Shown: positions 33,035-41,765 of the stretch, in pieces
Layout of the letters: each line of letters starts with the position of its first letter
How positions within the stretch are numbered: position 1 is the stretch's first letter
Source of the DNA: CAMLFJ01 sp040902305
Lineage (GTDB): Bacteria > Methylomirabilota > Methylomirabilia > Rokubacteriales > CSP1-6
Length of the DNA: 64,000 bases
Assembly (NCBI GenBank): GCA_040902305.1
Contig: JBBDXN010000106.1
Coordinates: forward strand, 37,575-101,574
Direction: 5' to 3'
Program-made: the position numbers and the translations under genes
Notes under the pieces: model-generated
Databases searched by the model: none
Told to the model about the DNA's origin: nothing
Seen by the model: only the letters and a program-made list of their open reading frames with translations

Positions 33035-33999
33035 GCATCCTGCGCGGGGTCGCGATTCGAATAGGCGCGCACCCGGTGCTCGACTTCTGGGTCTTCTTCG
33101 CGGTGTTCCCCTTCATCCTGCCCAATCGCACCATGGCCACCCAGGTGCTGATCTTCGGGCTCCTGGCCATGGGCTTCAACCTGCTCTACGGCTACACCGG
33201 GCTGCTGTCCTTCGGCCACGCGGCCTACTACGGCCTCGGCGCCTACGGCTGCGGCATCGCGCTCGCGAAGCTCCACGTGGGCTCGCTCTGGCTCGGTCTC
33301 GCCGCGGGGCTGGGGCTCGCCGGCCTGGGCGGGCTGGTCATCGGCTTCTTCTGCCTCCGCCGCCGCGGTATCTACTTCGCGATGCTGACCCTGGCCTTTG
33401 CCCAGCTGCTCTACTTCATCGCCTTCCACCTGGCCGACTGGACGGGCGGTGACGACGGCCTCCGCGGCATCCCGCAGCTCACCCTGGGGCTGGGGCCCTG
33501 GCAGTACTCCATCGAGACCACGCTCGCGTTCTACTACTTCGCCTACGTCCTGGTGGGGCTGGCGGTGGGAGCGCTCAAGCGGATCCTCGACTCCCCGTTC
33601 GGCGCGGTGCTGCGGGCCATCCGCGAGAACACCAGCCGCGCGGTGGCGTGCGGCTACGACGTCAATCGCGTCAAGCACCTGTCCTTCGTCTTCTCGGCCT
33701 GCTTCGCGGGGCTCGCCGGGTCGCTCGACACGCTGCGCCTCACCGTCGTGCCGGTGGAATCCCTGTACTGGACCACCTCGGGCCAGACGGTGATGATGAC
33801 GCTGCTGGGTGGCGCCGGGACCTTCTTCGGCCCCTTCGTCGGGGCGGCCACGTTCCTCGTGCTGGAGGAGCGCCTGAGCCGGGTCCTCGAGGCGTGGCCG
33901 ATCGTCATCGGCGCGATCTTCTCCGCGTTCGTCCTGTTCCTCCCCAAGGGGATCTGGGGCACGCTCACAGGAGGCATCTATGGCCGTCAAAGTGCTTGA
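33031..33999 (+). CDS. Branched-chain-amino-acid-type ABC permease (LivM-like)
   Basis: This 322-residue permease shows MGFNLLYGYTGLLSFGHAAY near residue 46, a LivM hallmark, plus GGAGTFFGPFVGAATF and the closing LPKGIWGTL. Its 3' end overlaps the VOC gene by 20 bases. The ATP-binding subunits must be encoded elsewhere or shared. Confidence 0.88.
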   Translation: MSILRGVAIRIGAHPVLDFWVFFAVFPFILPNRTMATQVLIFGLLAMGFNLLYGYTGLLSFGHAAYYGLGAYGCGIALAKLHVGSLWLGLAAGLGLAGLGGLVIGFFCLRRRGIYFAMLTLAFAQLLYFIAFHLADWTGGDDGLRGIPQLTLGLGPWQYSIETTLAFYYFAYVLVGLAVGALKRILDSPFGAVLRAIRENTSRAVACGYDVNRVKHLSFVFSACFAGLAGSLDTLRLTVVPVESLYWTTSGQTVMMTLLGGAGTFFGPFVGAATFLVLEERLSRVLEAWPIVIGAIFSAFVLFLPKGIWGTLTGGIYGRQSA

Positions 34000-34435
34000 G
34001 CTCCACCATCACGGCATCCGCGTCGGTCCCTCGCCCGCCGAGGTGAAGAAGGCCTACGGCTTCTACCACGACGTGCTCGGCCTCGACGCCGACCAGGGCC
34101 GCCCGACCATTCCCACGATCGACGGCTACTGGATGGACGTGGGCGGCACCGCCCAGATCCATCTCATGGGCGTGGACGGGCAATCCAAGTTCGCCCAGGG
34201 GCCCGACAAGGATCCCTCGCGCCCGCACGTGGCCCTGGCGGTGCCCGACATCCAGGAGGCCAAGGCCGAGCTGGAGCGGATGGGCGTCGAGCACTGGGTG
34301 ACCAGGGGCGTGGTGGGCCCGGAGTCGCAGCAGATCTTCATGTACGACCCGTTCGGCAACATGATCGAGCTGCACCAGGCGGGCACCTGCCGCTGCATCA
34401 CCGGGAACCGCCAGCGCGTCTCCGGCATGAGCTAG
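33980..34435 (+). CDS. VOC (glyoxalase-fold) family protein
   Basis: This 151-residue protein has paired beta-alpha-beta units with HHHGIRVGPSP at the start, YGFYHDVLGLDADQGRP, a central HVALAVPDIQEAKAELERMG and YDPFGNMIELHQ near residue 118, supplying His/Glu metal ligands. Its position inside a transporter operon, with the ATG overlapping the permease, suggests it works on the imported solute or a degradation product. The reaction is not known. Confidence 0.85.
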   Translation: MAVKVLELHHHGIRVGPSPAEVKKAYGFYHDVLGLDADQGRPTIPTIDGYWMDVGGTAQIHLMGVDGQSKFAQGPDKDPSRPHVALAVPDIQEAKAELERMGVEHWVTRGVVGPESQQIFMYDPFGNMIELHQAGTCRCITGNRQRVSGMS

Positions 34436-34440
34436 CGGCT

Positions 34441-35643
34441 TTGCTCAGCACGGCCCAGCAAGCCATCCTGGCCCGGGTCGACCAGCTCACGCGGGAACAC
34501 ATCGCGCCGCGCGCGGCCGAGTACGACGCGGCCGGCGCCAACCCGATCGATAGCTGGCGCGTGCTCGGGCGGGACGGCTTTCTGGGCTCGTGCATTCCCG
34601 TCGCGTACGGCGGGCTCGGGCTCGACATGCCGACCTATATCGGCGTGATCCGCACCATCGCGCGGGGCTGCGCCAATACCGCGATGACCGTGCACATGCA
34701 TTCCACCGTCATGCGCTTCATCGGCGCGCTCGGCACCGACGCCCAGAAGCGGCGCTACTTCGGCGAGGTCGTGGCCGAGGGCAAGCTCTTCGGGAGCTGG
34801 GGCAGCGAGCCCGCGGTGAGCCTCTCGCGCAGCTTCCTGATGGAGACGGTGGCCCGCCAGGACGGCGACGTCTACGTGGTGGACGGCGTGAAGCACTTCT
34901 GCACGATGGCCCTGGGCGCCTCCCACTACATGGTCTGGTGCGCGCTCGAGGGGGGCACCGACATGAGCAAGGCGCTGCTGCAGGTGCTCGTCCCCGCCGA
35001 GCAGCCGGGCATCGCCACCGACGGCAAGTGGAACACGCTCGGGATGCGGGCGACGTTCAGCCCCTCGGTGACGTTCACCGGCGTGCGGGTGGCGAAGGAC
35101 ACGGCGCTGGGCGATCCGGGCGCCGCGCTGCGGGTGGGCGTGGTGGAGAGCTTCGCGCTCGGGTACGCCGCGGTGTACCTCGGCATCGCGGAAGGCGCGC
35201 TCGCCTTCGCGATCGACTACGCCCGGAAGCGCATCGTGAAGCCGGAGAACGTCCCGGTGGCCCACGACCCGGCGGTGCAGCGCCACATCGGCGAGCTCTC
35301 CGCGCATCTCGATGGCGCCCTGCTCGTGCTGGCCGACACCGCCGAGCGGTGGGACGATGCCGACGTGGTGGAGCGTGGGGTGCTCGGCAACAAGGCCAAG
35401 TACCTCGCCACCGAGGTCGGGCTGGCCGTCACCTCCAAGGTGATCCAGGTGGTGGGCGGCCGCGGGGCCTACAAGGACTTCCCGGCCGAGCGGGCCTTCC
35501 GCGACCTCCGCACCTCGACCCTCATGCCGCCCACGGTTGACCGCATGCTCGAAGGCATCGGCAAGAACGCGCTGGGGATCGAAGCCGGCATGTTCAAGCT
35601 TTGGGGTCAGGTCTTACATTCCGACATTTCGACAACCGGCTAG
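34441..35643 (+). CDS. Acyl-CoA dehydrogenase with repeat-derived C-terminus
   Basis: This 400-residue FAD enzyme has AARGCANTAMTVHMH-like active-site surroundings (IARGCANTAMTVHMHSTV near residue 73), the beta-domain signature GSEPAVSLS, and the C-terminal RGAYKDFPAERAFRDLRT. It starts on TTG 5 bases after the VOC stop, so it probably belongs to the same operon. Its last 13 or so residues (from WGQVLHSD to the stop) are encoded by a 28-bp inverted repeat and replace the normal end. Confidence 0.85.
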   Translation: MLSTAQQAILARVDQLTREHIAPRAAEYDAAGANPIDSWRVLGRDGFLGSCIPVAYGGLGLDMPTYIGVIRTIARGCANTAMTVHMHSTVMRFIGALGTDAQKRRYFGEVVAEGKLFGSWGSEPAVSLSRSFLMETVARQDGDVYVVDGVKHFCTMALGASHYMVWCALEGGTDMSKALLQVLVPAEQPGIATDGKWNTLGMRATFSPSVTFTGVRVAKDTALGDPGAALRVGVVESFALGYAAVYLGIAEGALAFAIDYARKRIVKPENVPVAHDPAVQRHIGELSAHLDGALLVLADTAERWDDADVVERGVLGNKAKYLATEVGLAVTSKVIQVVGGRGAYKDFPAERAFRDLRTSTLMPPTVDRMLEGIGKNALGIEAGMFKLWGQVLHSDISTTG

Positions 35644-35688
35644 CCGGGGGTCATTCCGATAATGTCGGAATGTAAGACCTGACCCCAA
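35601..35688. repeat. 28-bp perfect inverted repeat between convergent genes
   Basis: Two 28-base arms that match perfectly (35601-35628 and 35661-35688) surround a 32-base centre containing CCGGCTAGCCGG. The arms include GGGGTCAGGTCTTACATTCC, a sequence of a type I associate with REP/RAYT-like dispersed elements in many bacteria. It could form a long hairpin and a bidirectional terminator, although no T-run is present. Both flanking genes read into it. Confidence 0.85.
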
Positions 35689-36382
35689 TCCAGGCGACCA
35701 GGGGGAGGTGGTCGGAGGCCTCGCGCGCGGCCTCGCTGCGGTGGGCGAAGACGCGATCGAGGGCTCGGCGCGGGCGCACCCAGACGCGGTCGAGGGCCAG
35801 GATGGGCCAGCCGGACGGGAACGTGGCGGGCGCGGGCGGCTTGATGAAGAAGCGGTGGAGCCAGCGCAGCGGCCGGCCCCACAGGAGCCACTCGTTGATG
35901 TCGCCGATCAGGACGTCGACGTCGCCCGGCTCGTCGATCAGGCGCATCAGCAGCTGCTTCACCTGCGTCCGGCGCTCGTGGGGCCGGAGACCGAGGTGCG
36001 CGGCGCACACGCGAAGGATGCCGCCGCCCGCGTCGAGGCGGACGTCGATCGCGCCCCGCGGCTCGCGCCCCGGCACGCTCAGGTCGATCTGGCTGACGCT
36101 CCGCACGGGCAGCCGGGTCAGCAGCGCGTTGCCGTAGTGGGCGCCGGCCCGGAACATCGTCGGCCCCGGGATCACGGTCGAGCCGGTCTCCCGGGCGAGG
36201 TCGTCGAGGATCTCGAGCCCGCCCTCCGCCTGCGTCTCCACTTCCTGGAGCGCGATGACGTCGGCCTGCAGCTCCCGCAGCACGTCCGCGATCCGTCCGG
36301 GCACGCAGCGGCCGTCGCGGCCGTAGCAGCGGTGGATATTATAGCTGGCCAGCGTCACCCGCTCCCGACCTGGTGGGGTCAC
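35651..36382 (-). CDS. Endonuclease/exonuclease/phosphatase family protein
   Basis: This 243-residue EEP-fold metal-dependent phosphodiesterase shows ASYNIHRCYGRDGR near residue 13, ALQEVET near residue 44, GNALLTRLPV, IGDINEWLLWG near residue 157 and the C-terminal SDHLPLVAW. Members cut nucleic acids, phospholipids or inositol phosphates; the substrate is open. A GTG at 36382 is the start. The final GVRSYIPTLSE is encoded by the inverted repeat and is not native. Confidence 0.85.
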   Translation of the reverse strand: MTPPGRERVTLASYNIHRCYGRDGRCVPGRIADVLRELQADVIALQEVETQAEGGLEILDDLARETGSTVIPGPTMFRAGAHYGNALLTRLPVRSVSQIDLSVPGREPRGAIDVRLDAGGGILRVCAAHLGLRPHERRTQVKQLLMRLIDEPGDVDVLIGDINEWLLWGRPLRWLHRFFIKPPAPATFPSGWPILALDRVWVRPRRALDRVFAHRSEAAREASDHLPLVAWIGVRSYIPTLSE

Positions 36383-36388
36383 CAGGCT

Positions 36389-37371
36389 CTAGGCGGTGGC
36401 GTCCGAGGGCTTCCCTACCGCGGCGGGCGCCGGCGCGGCGGAGGCTCTGCCGGCGCCGGTCACGAGGCGGAGCACCGCCGGCGAGAGCTTCGGGTCCAGC
36501 GTGTCCCGGATCCCGTCGCCGAGCAGATTGAACGCGAGCACGGTCACCGTGATCGCGAGACCCGGGAAGAGCACCAGCCACCAGTGCGGCACGAGGCCGG
36601 TGATCGCGTCCGCCAGCATGTTGCCCCAGGTGGGCGTGGGGGGCGGGACGCCGACCCCGAGGAAGCCGAGCGCGGCCTCGATGACGATGGCCACGCCCAG
36701 GTGGGTGGTGGCGAGCACCAGGTAGGGGGCCACGCACTGGGGCAGGACGTGGAGCATGATGACGCGGAGCTGGGAGGCACCGGCGNNNNNNNNNNCGACG
36801 ACGAGGCAGCGTAGACGAACGCTCCCACGCCGGCGGCTCGCGCCGCCTCCACGAAGGGCATCTCCCGCACGCTGATGGCGACCGAGCGGATCACGCGGCC
36901 CCCGAAGGGTAGACGGGTGACCGCGATCGCCGCGATGACGGCGGGCAGACCCGTCCCGATCGCCATCGAGATGGCCATGGCCAGGATGAGATCCGGGAAC
37001 GCCTGCAGGACCTCCATGATGCGCTGGCTGACGAGATCGAAGCGCCCGCCCAGGTAGCCGCAGGCCACGCCCCAGAACGAGCCCACCGTGGTGCCGAGCA
37101 GCACCGCGGAGAAGGCCACGAAGAGCGAGGTGCGCGCTCCGTACATCACCCGGCTCAGGGTGTCGCGCCCCACCTGGTCGGTGCCGAAGAAGGACTGCGT
37201 GTCGGGCGGCTTGTTCATCCGCCGGAAGTCCGCCTTCAACGGCTCGCGCGGCGCGATCCAGGGGGCGGTCAGCGCGACCACGACGACGAGCAGCCCGACG
37301 AGGCCGCCCACGACCGACAGCTTGTTGCGGCGAGCGAAGCCGCCGAGCTCGCGGAGCGCCTGGCTCTGCAT
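36389..37371 (-). CDS. Dpp/Opp-type ABC permease, C subunit (spans an assembly gap)
   Basis: This peptide/nickel-type permease begins RRNKLSVVGGLVGLLVVV, has the DppC motif FFGTDQVGRDTLSRVMYGAR near residue 61, and continues VLQAFPDLILAMA. Beyond the gap the frame ends with VLPQCVAPYLVLAT, then EAALGFLGVGVPPPTPTWGN and LAFNLLGDGIRDTLDPK. Both gap edges carry versions of EAARAAGAS, so the true gap is probably zero or negative and the gene is intact. Confidence 0.83.
36786..36795. other. Assembly gap (10 N)
   Basis: Ten Ns mark a scaffold join inside the permease gene; the flanking contig ends overlap in meaning, so about 33 bases of spurious contig end may be present to its right. Confidence 0.99.
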
Positions 37372-37381
37372 CGGGGACCGC

Positions 37382-38338
37382 CTACTGGTACCGGATCCGG
37401 GGATCGAGCCAGGCGTAGCTCATGTCCACCAGGACGTTGACCAGCACGAAGATCCCCGCGTAGAGCAGCACGAGGTTCTGCACCACGATGATGTCGCGCT
37501 CGACGATGGCGACCACGAGGGCGCGGCCGAGCCCGGGCACCCCGAAGGCCTGCTCGACCGCCACCGAGCCGCCGAGGACGAACCCCAGCAGCACGCCCGA
37601 GATCGTGATGACGGGCAGCAGCGCGTTGGGCAGGGCGTGCCGCAGCACCACCGAGCGCTCGACCGTGCCCTTGGCCCGCGCGGTGCGCACGTAGTCCTCG
37701 CGGATCACCTCGAGCAGGCAGGAGCGGGCCATGCGCGCGATGTAGGCGCCCTGGGCCAGCCCGAGCACCATCGCGGGCCCGATGACGAGCTGGAAGTTCT
37801 GCCAGGGGTTCTCCCAGATCTGCACGATGATGATCGGGGCCTTGTAGCCGAACCAGAACAGCAGGGCCAGCACGATCAGCAGGCCGAGCCAGAAGCCGGG
37901 CACCGCGATGAAGAGGACGGAGAGCGTGCGCACCACCGCGTCGGCCCAGCCGTTGGGGCGGATCGCGCTCAGGATGCCGACCGGCAGCCCCACCAGCCAC
38001 GAGATGATCAGGGAGAGGATCGCGATCTCGGCGGAGAGCGGCCCGCGGTGGAGGATGAGGTCGGTCACGGTGTCACCGCGAAAGAACGACTTGCCGAGCT
38101 GCCCGGTCGCGATATCCCGCATCCAGCGCCCGTACTGCACCGGCAGCGAGTCGGACAGCCCCAGATCCCGCATCAACACCACGCGATCCGCCGGGGCCAT
38201 GCTGGCGTGACCTTCCACGCCGAGGATGGCCACCAGCGGATCGCCGGGCAGGATGCGCAGCACCACGAAGATGATCAGGGAGACCCCGATCATGGTGCCC
38301 AGGGCGAAGAACGCCCTCCGGAGCAGGTACTTCTGCAC
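37382..38338 (-). CDS. Dpp/Opp-type ABC permease, B subunit
   Basis: This 318-residue permease has the DppB/OppB architecture: N-terminal FFALGTMIGVSLIIFVVLRI, then LPGDPLVAILG, then the EAA loop with ARTARAKGTVERSVVLRHAL near residue 200 and the C-terminal GIFVLVNVLVDMSYAWLDPR. It starts on GTG and is followed by the C subunit 10 bases later. With the binding protein upstream and external ATPases it should import oligopeptides, nickel or another large solute. Confidence 0.9.
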   Translation of the reverse strand: MQKYLLRRAFFALGTMIGVSLIIFVVLRILPGDPLVAILGVEGHASMAPADRVVLMRDLGLSDSLPVQYGRWMRDIATGQLGKSFFRGDTVTDLILHRGPLSAEIAILSLIISWLVGLPVGILSAIRPNGWADAVVRTLSVLFIAVPGFWLGLLIVLALLFWFGYKAPIIIVQIWENPWQNFQLVIGPAMVLGLAQGAYIARMARSCLLEVIREDYVRTARAKGTVERSVVLRHALPNALLPVITISGVLLGFVLGGSVAVEQAFGVPGLGRALVVAIVERDIIVVQNLVLLYAGIFVLVNVLVDMSYAWLDPRIRYQ

Positions 38339-38356
38339 GAGCGAGAGCCCGAGAGC

Positions 38357-40036
38357 CTAGGACTGGGCCATCCAGACCTGGTCCCAGCGCACCACGTCGT
38401 AGATCCCGAAGTACTTGCTCGGGTTCTGGCCGCGCACGCGGTTGTTCCAGGCGTCGTAGATCTGCTCGTACGAGACCGGGATCAGCGGCGGGTCGCTCTC
38501 CAGGATGTCCTCCGCCTGCCGGATCATGGTCTTGCGCTTGTTGTCGTCCACCTCCCGCTCGATGTTCCGGGCGAGGGAGTGGAACTGCTCGTTCGTCCAG
38601 CTCGAGTAGTTCTGCGGGCCGTCCTTGCCGTACCAGGCGGTGAAGTAGTCGGACGGGTCCATCAGCGAGGACACGATCGCGCTGATGGCCAGGTCGAAGT
38701 TGCCCGCGCTCGCTTCCTCGAACCACTGGGAGATCTGGACCACGCGGAGATTGCACTCGACGTTGAGGTGCTCCTTCAGCATGGCCTGGATGGCCACCGC
38801 CCAGAGCTTGAAGGTATTGGCCTCGCGCACCAGGAAGTCGAGCCCCTTGAGCCCCTGCCCGTGGCCGGCCGCCTGCATGAGCTTCTTGGCTTCCTGGATC
38901 GCGGCCTTCGGGTCCTTCTGATAGCCGAGCCGCTTCTCCAGCTCCGCCTTCGGGGTGGACGCCTCGTGGAACGGGTACACGAAGCCCCCGATCTGCATGG
39001 GCGCGGTATCCTTGACCACGTCCACCAGCACGTGCTTGTCCAGCGCCAGGTGGAAGGCCCGGCGCACCCGTGGGTCCTGGAGCGCCTTGTTCTTCTTCTG
39101 GTTGAAGAAGACCGCCTGGACCACGGACTGGTTGAAGGCGGCCGCGGATACGCCCGGCATCTCCTTGGCCTTGCGCCACGAGACCGGGTCGAGCAGCCGC
39201 GCGTAGTCGAGCTTGCCGGACAGGAAGGCCGCACCCAGCTCCGGGGAGAACGGCGGCATGTGGTAGACCTCGAGCTTGTCCACGTACGGCAGCCCCTTGT
39301 TCCAGTAGTTCGGGTTCCTCTCCATGTTCCAGACTTCCTTGTCCTTCCGCGAGACGTGCTTGAACGGCCCGGTGCCCGGATAGTTCATCACCTGCCGCAG
39401 GTTCCCCTGGTTGTCGTCGAGGCTCTTCTTGCGCACGATGATGTTCCAGCCGCTCGCGAAGGCGCCCAGCATGAAAGCGCGCGGCCGCGGCTCGGTGAGC
39501 CGGAACTCGATCCGGTGCGGGTCCAGGACCACCACCTCGCCCACCGCGGTGAACAGCGACGCGCGCGGGATCACCACGCCCTTCGGCGGGTGGATGATCC
39601 GATCGTAGGTCGCCTTCACGTCCGCGGCGGTGAAGTCGGCGCCGTCGTGGAACTTGACGCCCTTGCGGAGATGGAAGGTGTACTTCTTGCCGTCCGGCGA
39701 GACGTCCCACTTGTGGGCCAGGTCCGGGATGATCGTCTGCCCGTCGCGGGGGTCCCGGCGGAGGAGCGTGTCGTACATCGGGCTCTGCGCCCCGATGTTC
39801 GCCACCGTGCCCGACTGGTGCACGTCGAAGTGGGCGGGGGCGGTGTGGACGCCGTAACGCAGCGTGCCGCCGCGCTTCGCGGCCGGGTCACGGAACGGGG
39901 TCTCCTGCGCGTGCGCGGTCGATCGGAGGAAGGCCGGCGGGGTGCCGACGGCGGCGCCGGCAACGCCGATGGTCTTCAGGAACGAGCGGCGGCTCACCGT
40001 GCTCTTGCGGGGCTTGGACGGTACCGGATCGGCCAT
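38357..40036 (-). CDS. Dpp/Opp-type substrate-binding protein (family 5)
   Basis: This 559-residue periplasmic protein has a Tat leader (SRRSFLKTIGVAGAAVG) cut near AHAQ. Family 5 landmarks are GGTLRYGVHTAPAHFDVHQS, LAHKWDVSPDGKKYTFHLRK and VKFHDGADFTAADVKATYDR, and MNYPGTGPFKHV later. The ATG at 40036 follows AAAGGAGG. It delivers its ligand to the two permeases downstream. Two ATPase genes normally complete this system and are not in view. Confidence 0.9.
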   Translation of the reverse strand: MADPVPSKPRKSTVSRRSFLKTIGVAGAAVGTPPAFLRSTAHAQETPFRDPAAKRGGTLRYGVHTAPAHFDVHQSGTVANIGAQSPMYDTLLRRDPRDGQTIIPDLAHKWDVSPDGKKYTFHLRKGVKFHDGADFTAADVKATYDRIIHPPKGVVIPRASLFTAVGEVVVLDPHRIEFRLTEPRPRAFMLGAFASGWNIIVRKKSLDDNQGNLRQVMNYPGTGPFKHVSRKDKEVWNMERNPNYWNKGLPYVDKLEVYHMPPFSPELGAAFLSGKLDYARLLDPVSWRKAKEMPGVSAAAFNQSVVQAVFFNQKKNKALQDPRVRRAFHLALDKHVLVDVVKDTAPMQIGGFVYPFHEASTPKAELEKRLGYQKDPKAAIQEAKKLMQAAGHGQGLKGLDFLVREANTFKLWAVAIQAMLKEHLNVECNLRVVQISQWFEEASAGNFDLAISAIVSSLMDPSDYFTAWYGKDGPQNYSSWTNEQFHSLARNIEREVDDNKRKTMIRQAEDILESDPPLIPVSYEQIYDAWNNRVRGQNPSKYFGIYDVVRWDQVWMAQS

Positions 40037-40100
40037 GGCGTCCCCTCCTTTGGGGTCGAAACGAGCGGGTCGATGGATCCGGACGTGGGGCGTGGGGCGG

Positions 40101-40130
40101 AACATACACGACCGCGCCGTTGCTTGGCAA
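40101..40130 (-). promoter_or_regulatory. Candidate sigma-70 promoter of the Dpp/Opp operon
   Basis: On the minus strand TTGCCA (40125-40130) and TATGTT (40101-40106) are 18 bp apart, 65 bases upstream of the binding-protein ATG. The 40037-40491 intergenic stretch otherwise holds no gene I can support; on the plus strand a GATAAT at 40299-40304 could be a -10 box for the sigma-54 activator, but its -35 is poor. Confidence 0.5.
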
Positions 40131-40491
40131 GCCGCATCGCGCGGCCCTATTTCTGGAATCAATACGGCATGATGCCGTGCGCTTTCACCCGAACACCCCC
40201 CAAAAGTCCGGGCGAAGGTTCGCAAGTCGAGCAGCCGTGTCCTTACTGTTAGACCTGTTAGATTCTGCGTGTGGTCAAGTGTTCCACTTCCCAGTTAGGA
40301 TAATCGGCCGGCCTTTTAGGGAATTGATTTCCCCAGCGTCAGATTTGCGACATGAGCGCAACTTACTTGCGATAAAGATTTCCCACCCTCAAGCACATCT
40401 GGTACACGGTTTGCTCCCCGCGCTTCCTCTTTCTCGCGGCTGCGCCCTTCGCTCCAATCAGACCCGGGAGACCCTGTGAGCGACTAAGACG

Positions 40492-41679
40492 ATGGAATCC
40501 CTTGGCTCGGAATCGCTCGAGCCAATCAAGACCCAAGGCAATCACCCTGGGCCCACCACCGTATTTCGTAACGAAGGGCAGGAGTTGAGCCCGGATGGAA
40601 CCAGCCCCGAAAACGTAATCCAGCTCATCCCCTCGCGTCCTCGCCACCCGGGGCTCCGGATCTCCGACGCATCCCCCGCGGCCTCCCTCCGTCGAGAGAT
40701 CACGCTGTGGCGTAGTGACAAGATGCGCGAGGTCTGGAAGGTCATCGAGCAGGCCGCCAACATCGACGTCACGGTCTTGATCTCCGGAGAAACCGGCACC
40801 GGGAAGGACCTGGTGGCGCGCGCGATCCACTACCTTTCCTCGCGGCAACACGCTCCGTACGTCGCCGTCAACTGCGCGGCGGTTCCGAAGGACTTGCTGG
40901 AGAGCGAGCTGTTCGGGCATGAGCGCGGCGCGTTCACCGGGGCGCATCAGCTCAAGGTCGGCAAGTTCGAATCCGCCAATCATGGAACGATCCTTCTCGA
41001 CGAGATCGGCGAGCTCCACCCCGCGCTCCAGGCCAAGCTGTTGCACGTCCTGCAAGACGGCACCTTCTCCCGGGTCGGGGGCAAAGCCGCGATGAAAGCG
41101 GATGTCCGCGTCCTGGCGGCCACCAACCGGGACCTCGCGCTCGCGGTGGAGACCGAGCAGTTTCGCGACGACCTCTACTACCGGCTCAACGTCATCGACA
41201 TCGTGGTACCCCCGCTTCGCGATCGGCGCGAGGAGATCCCTCTCCTGGCCGCGTACTTCATCGAGCGATATTCGAAGCTCTATCACCGCGAGAGCTTCGA
41301 GCTCAGTCCGGAGATGATCGATCGTCTGCAGCGATATCAGTATCCCGGCAATGTCCGTGAGCTCGAGAACATCATCAAGCGCCTCATCATCCTGGGGACG
41401 GCCCATCTGGGTAGCCCCGCCTCTTCATCACCGAGCACAGCAGGCCAGAGCAACAAGCCCCCCCACCCCCGGCAACCCACCACGGTATTCCTCAAAGACG
41501 TGGCCCGCAAAGCCGCGCGCGAGGCCGAGAGGGAAGAGATCCTCAAGATGCTGGAGCGGACGCGCTGGAATCGCGTCATCGCGGCCAAGCTCCTGAACAT
41601 CAGCTATCGCTCACTGCTCTACAAGATGAAGGATGCCGGCCTCGATCGTACGCAGTCGATCACGGGTCTGAGCGTCTAG
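40492..41679 (+). CDS. Sigma-54-dependent transcriptional activator (no receiver domain)
   Basis: This 395-residue protein has a short N-terminus (about 85 residues without a recognisable sensor), then an AAA+ domain with Walker A GETGTGKD near residue 102, the sigma-54 contact loop GAFTGA near residue 145, GTILLDEIGEL (Walker B) and the arginine finger region. The C-terminal Fis-type helix-turn-helix is RVIAAKLLNISYRSLLYKMK. It heads the exopolysaccharide locus and probably controls it. No -24/-12 promoter was seen in the window. Confidence 0.9.
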   Translation: MESLGSESLEPIKTQGNHPGPTTVFRNEGQELSPDGTSPENVIQLIPSRPRHPGLRISDASPAASLRREITLWRSDKMREVWKVIEQAANIDVTVLISGETGTGKDLVARAIHYLSSRQHAPYVAVNCAAVPKDLLESELFGHERGAFTGAHQLKVGKFESANHGTILLDEIGELHPALQAKLLHVLQDGTFSRVGGKAAMKADVRVLAATNRDLALAVETEQFRDDLYYRLNVIDIVVPPLRDRREEIPLLAAYFIERYSKLYHRESFELSPEMIDRLQRYQYPGNVRELENIIKRLIILGTAHLGSPASSSPSTAGQSNKPPHPRQPTTVFLKDVARKAAREAEREEILKMLERTRWNRVIAAKLLNISYRSLLYKMKDAGLDRTQSITGLSV

Positions 41680-41765
41680 CGGAGCTCGCCATCAACGACG
41701 AGCTCTTCGGCACCCCTCCTGACACCGCGCCGAAATCCCATTCGCATCCGCTGAATGCCTCCGGG

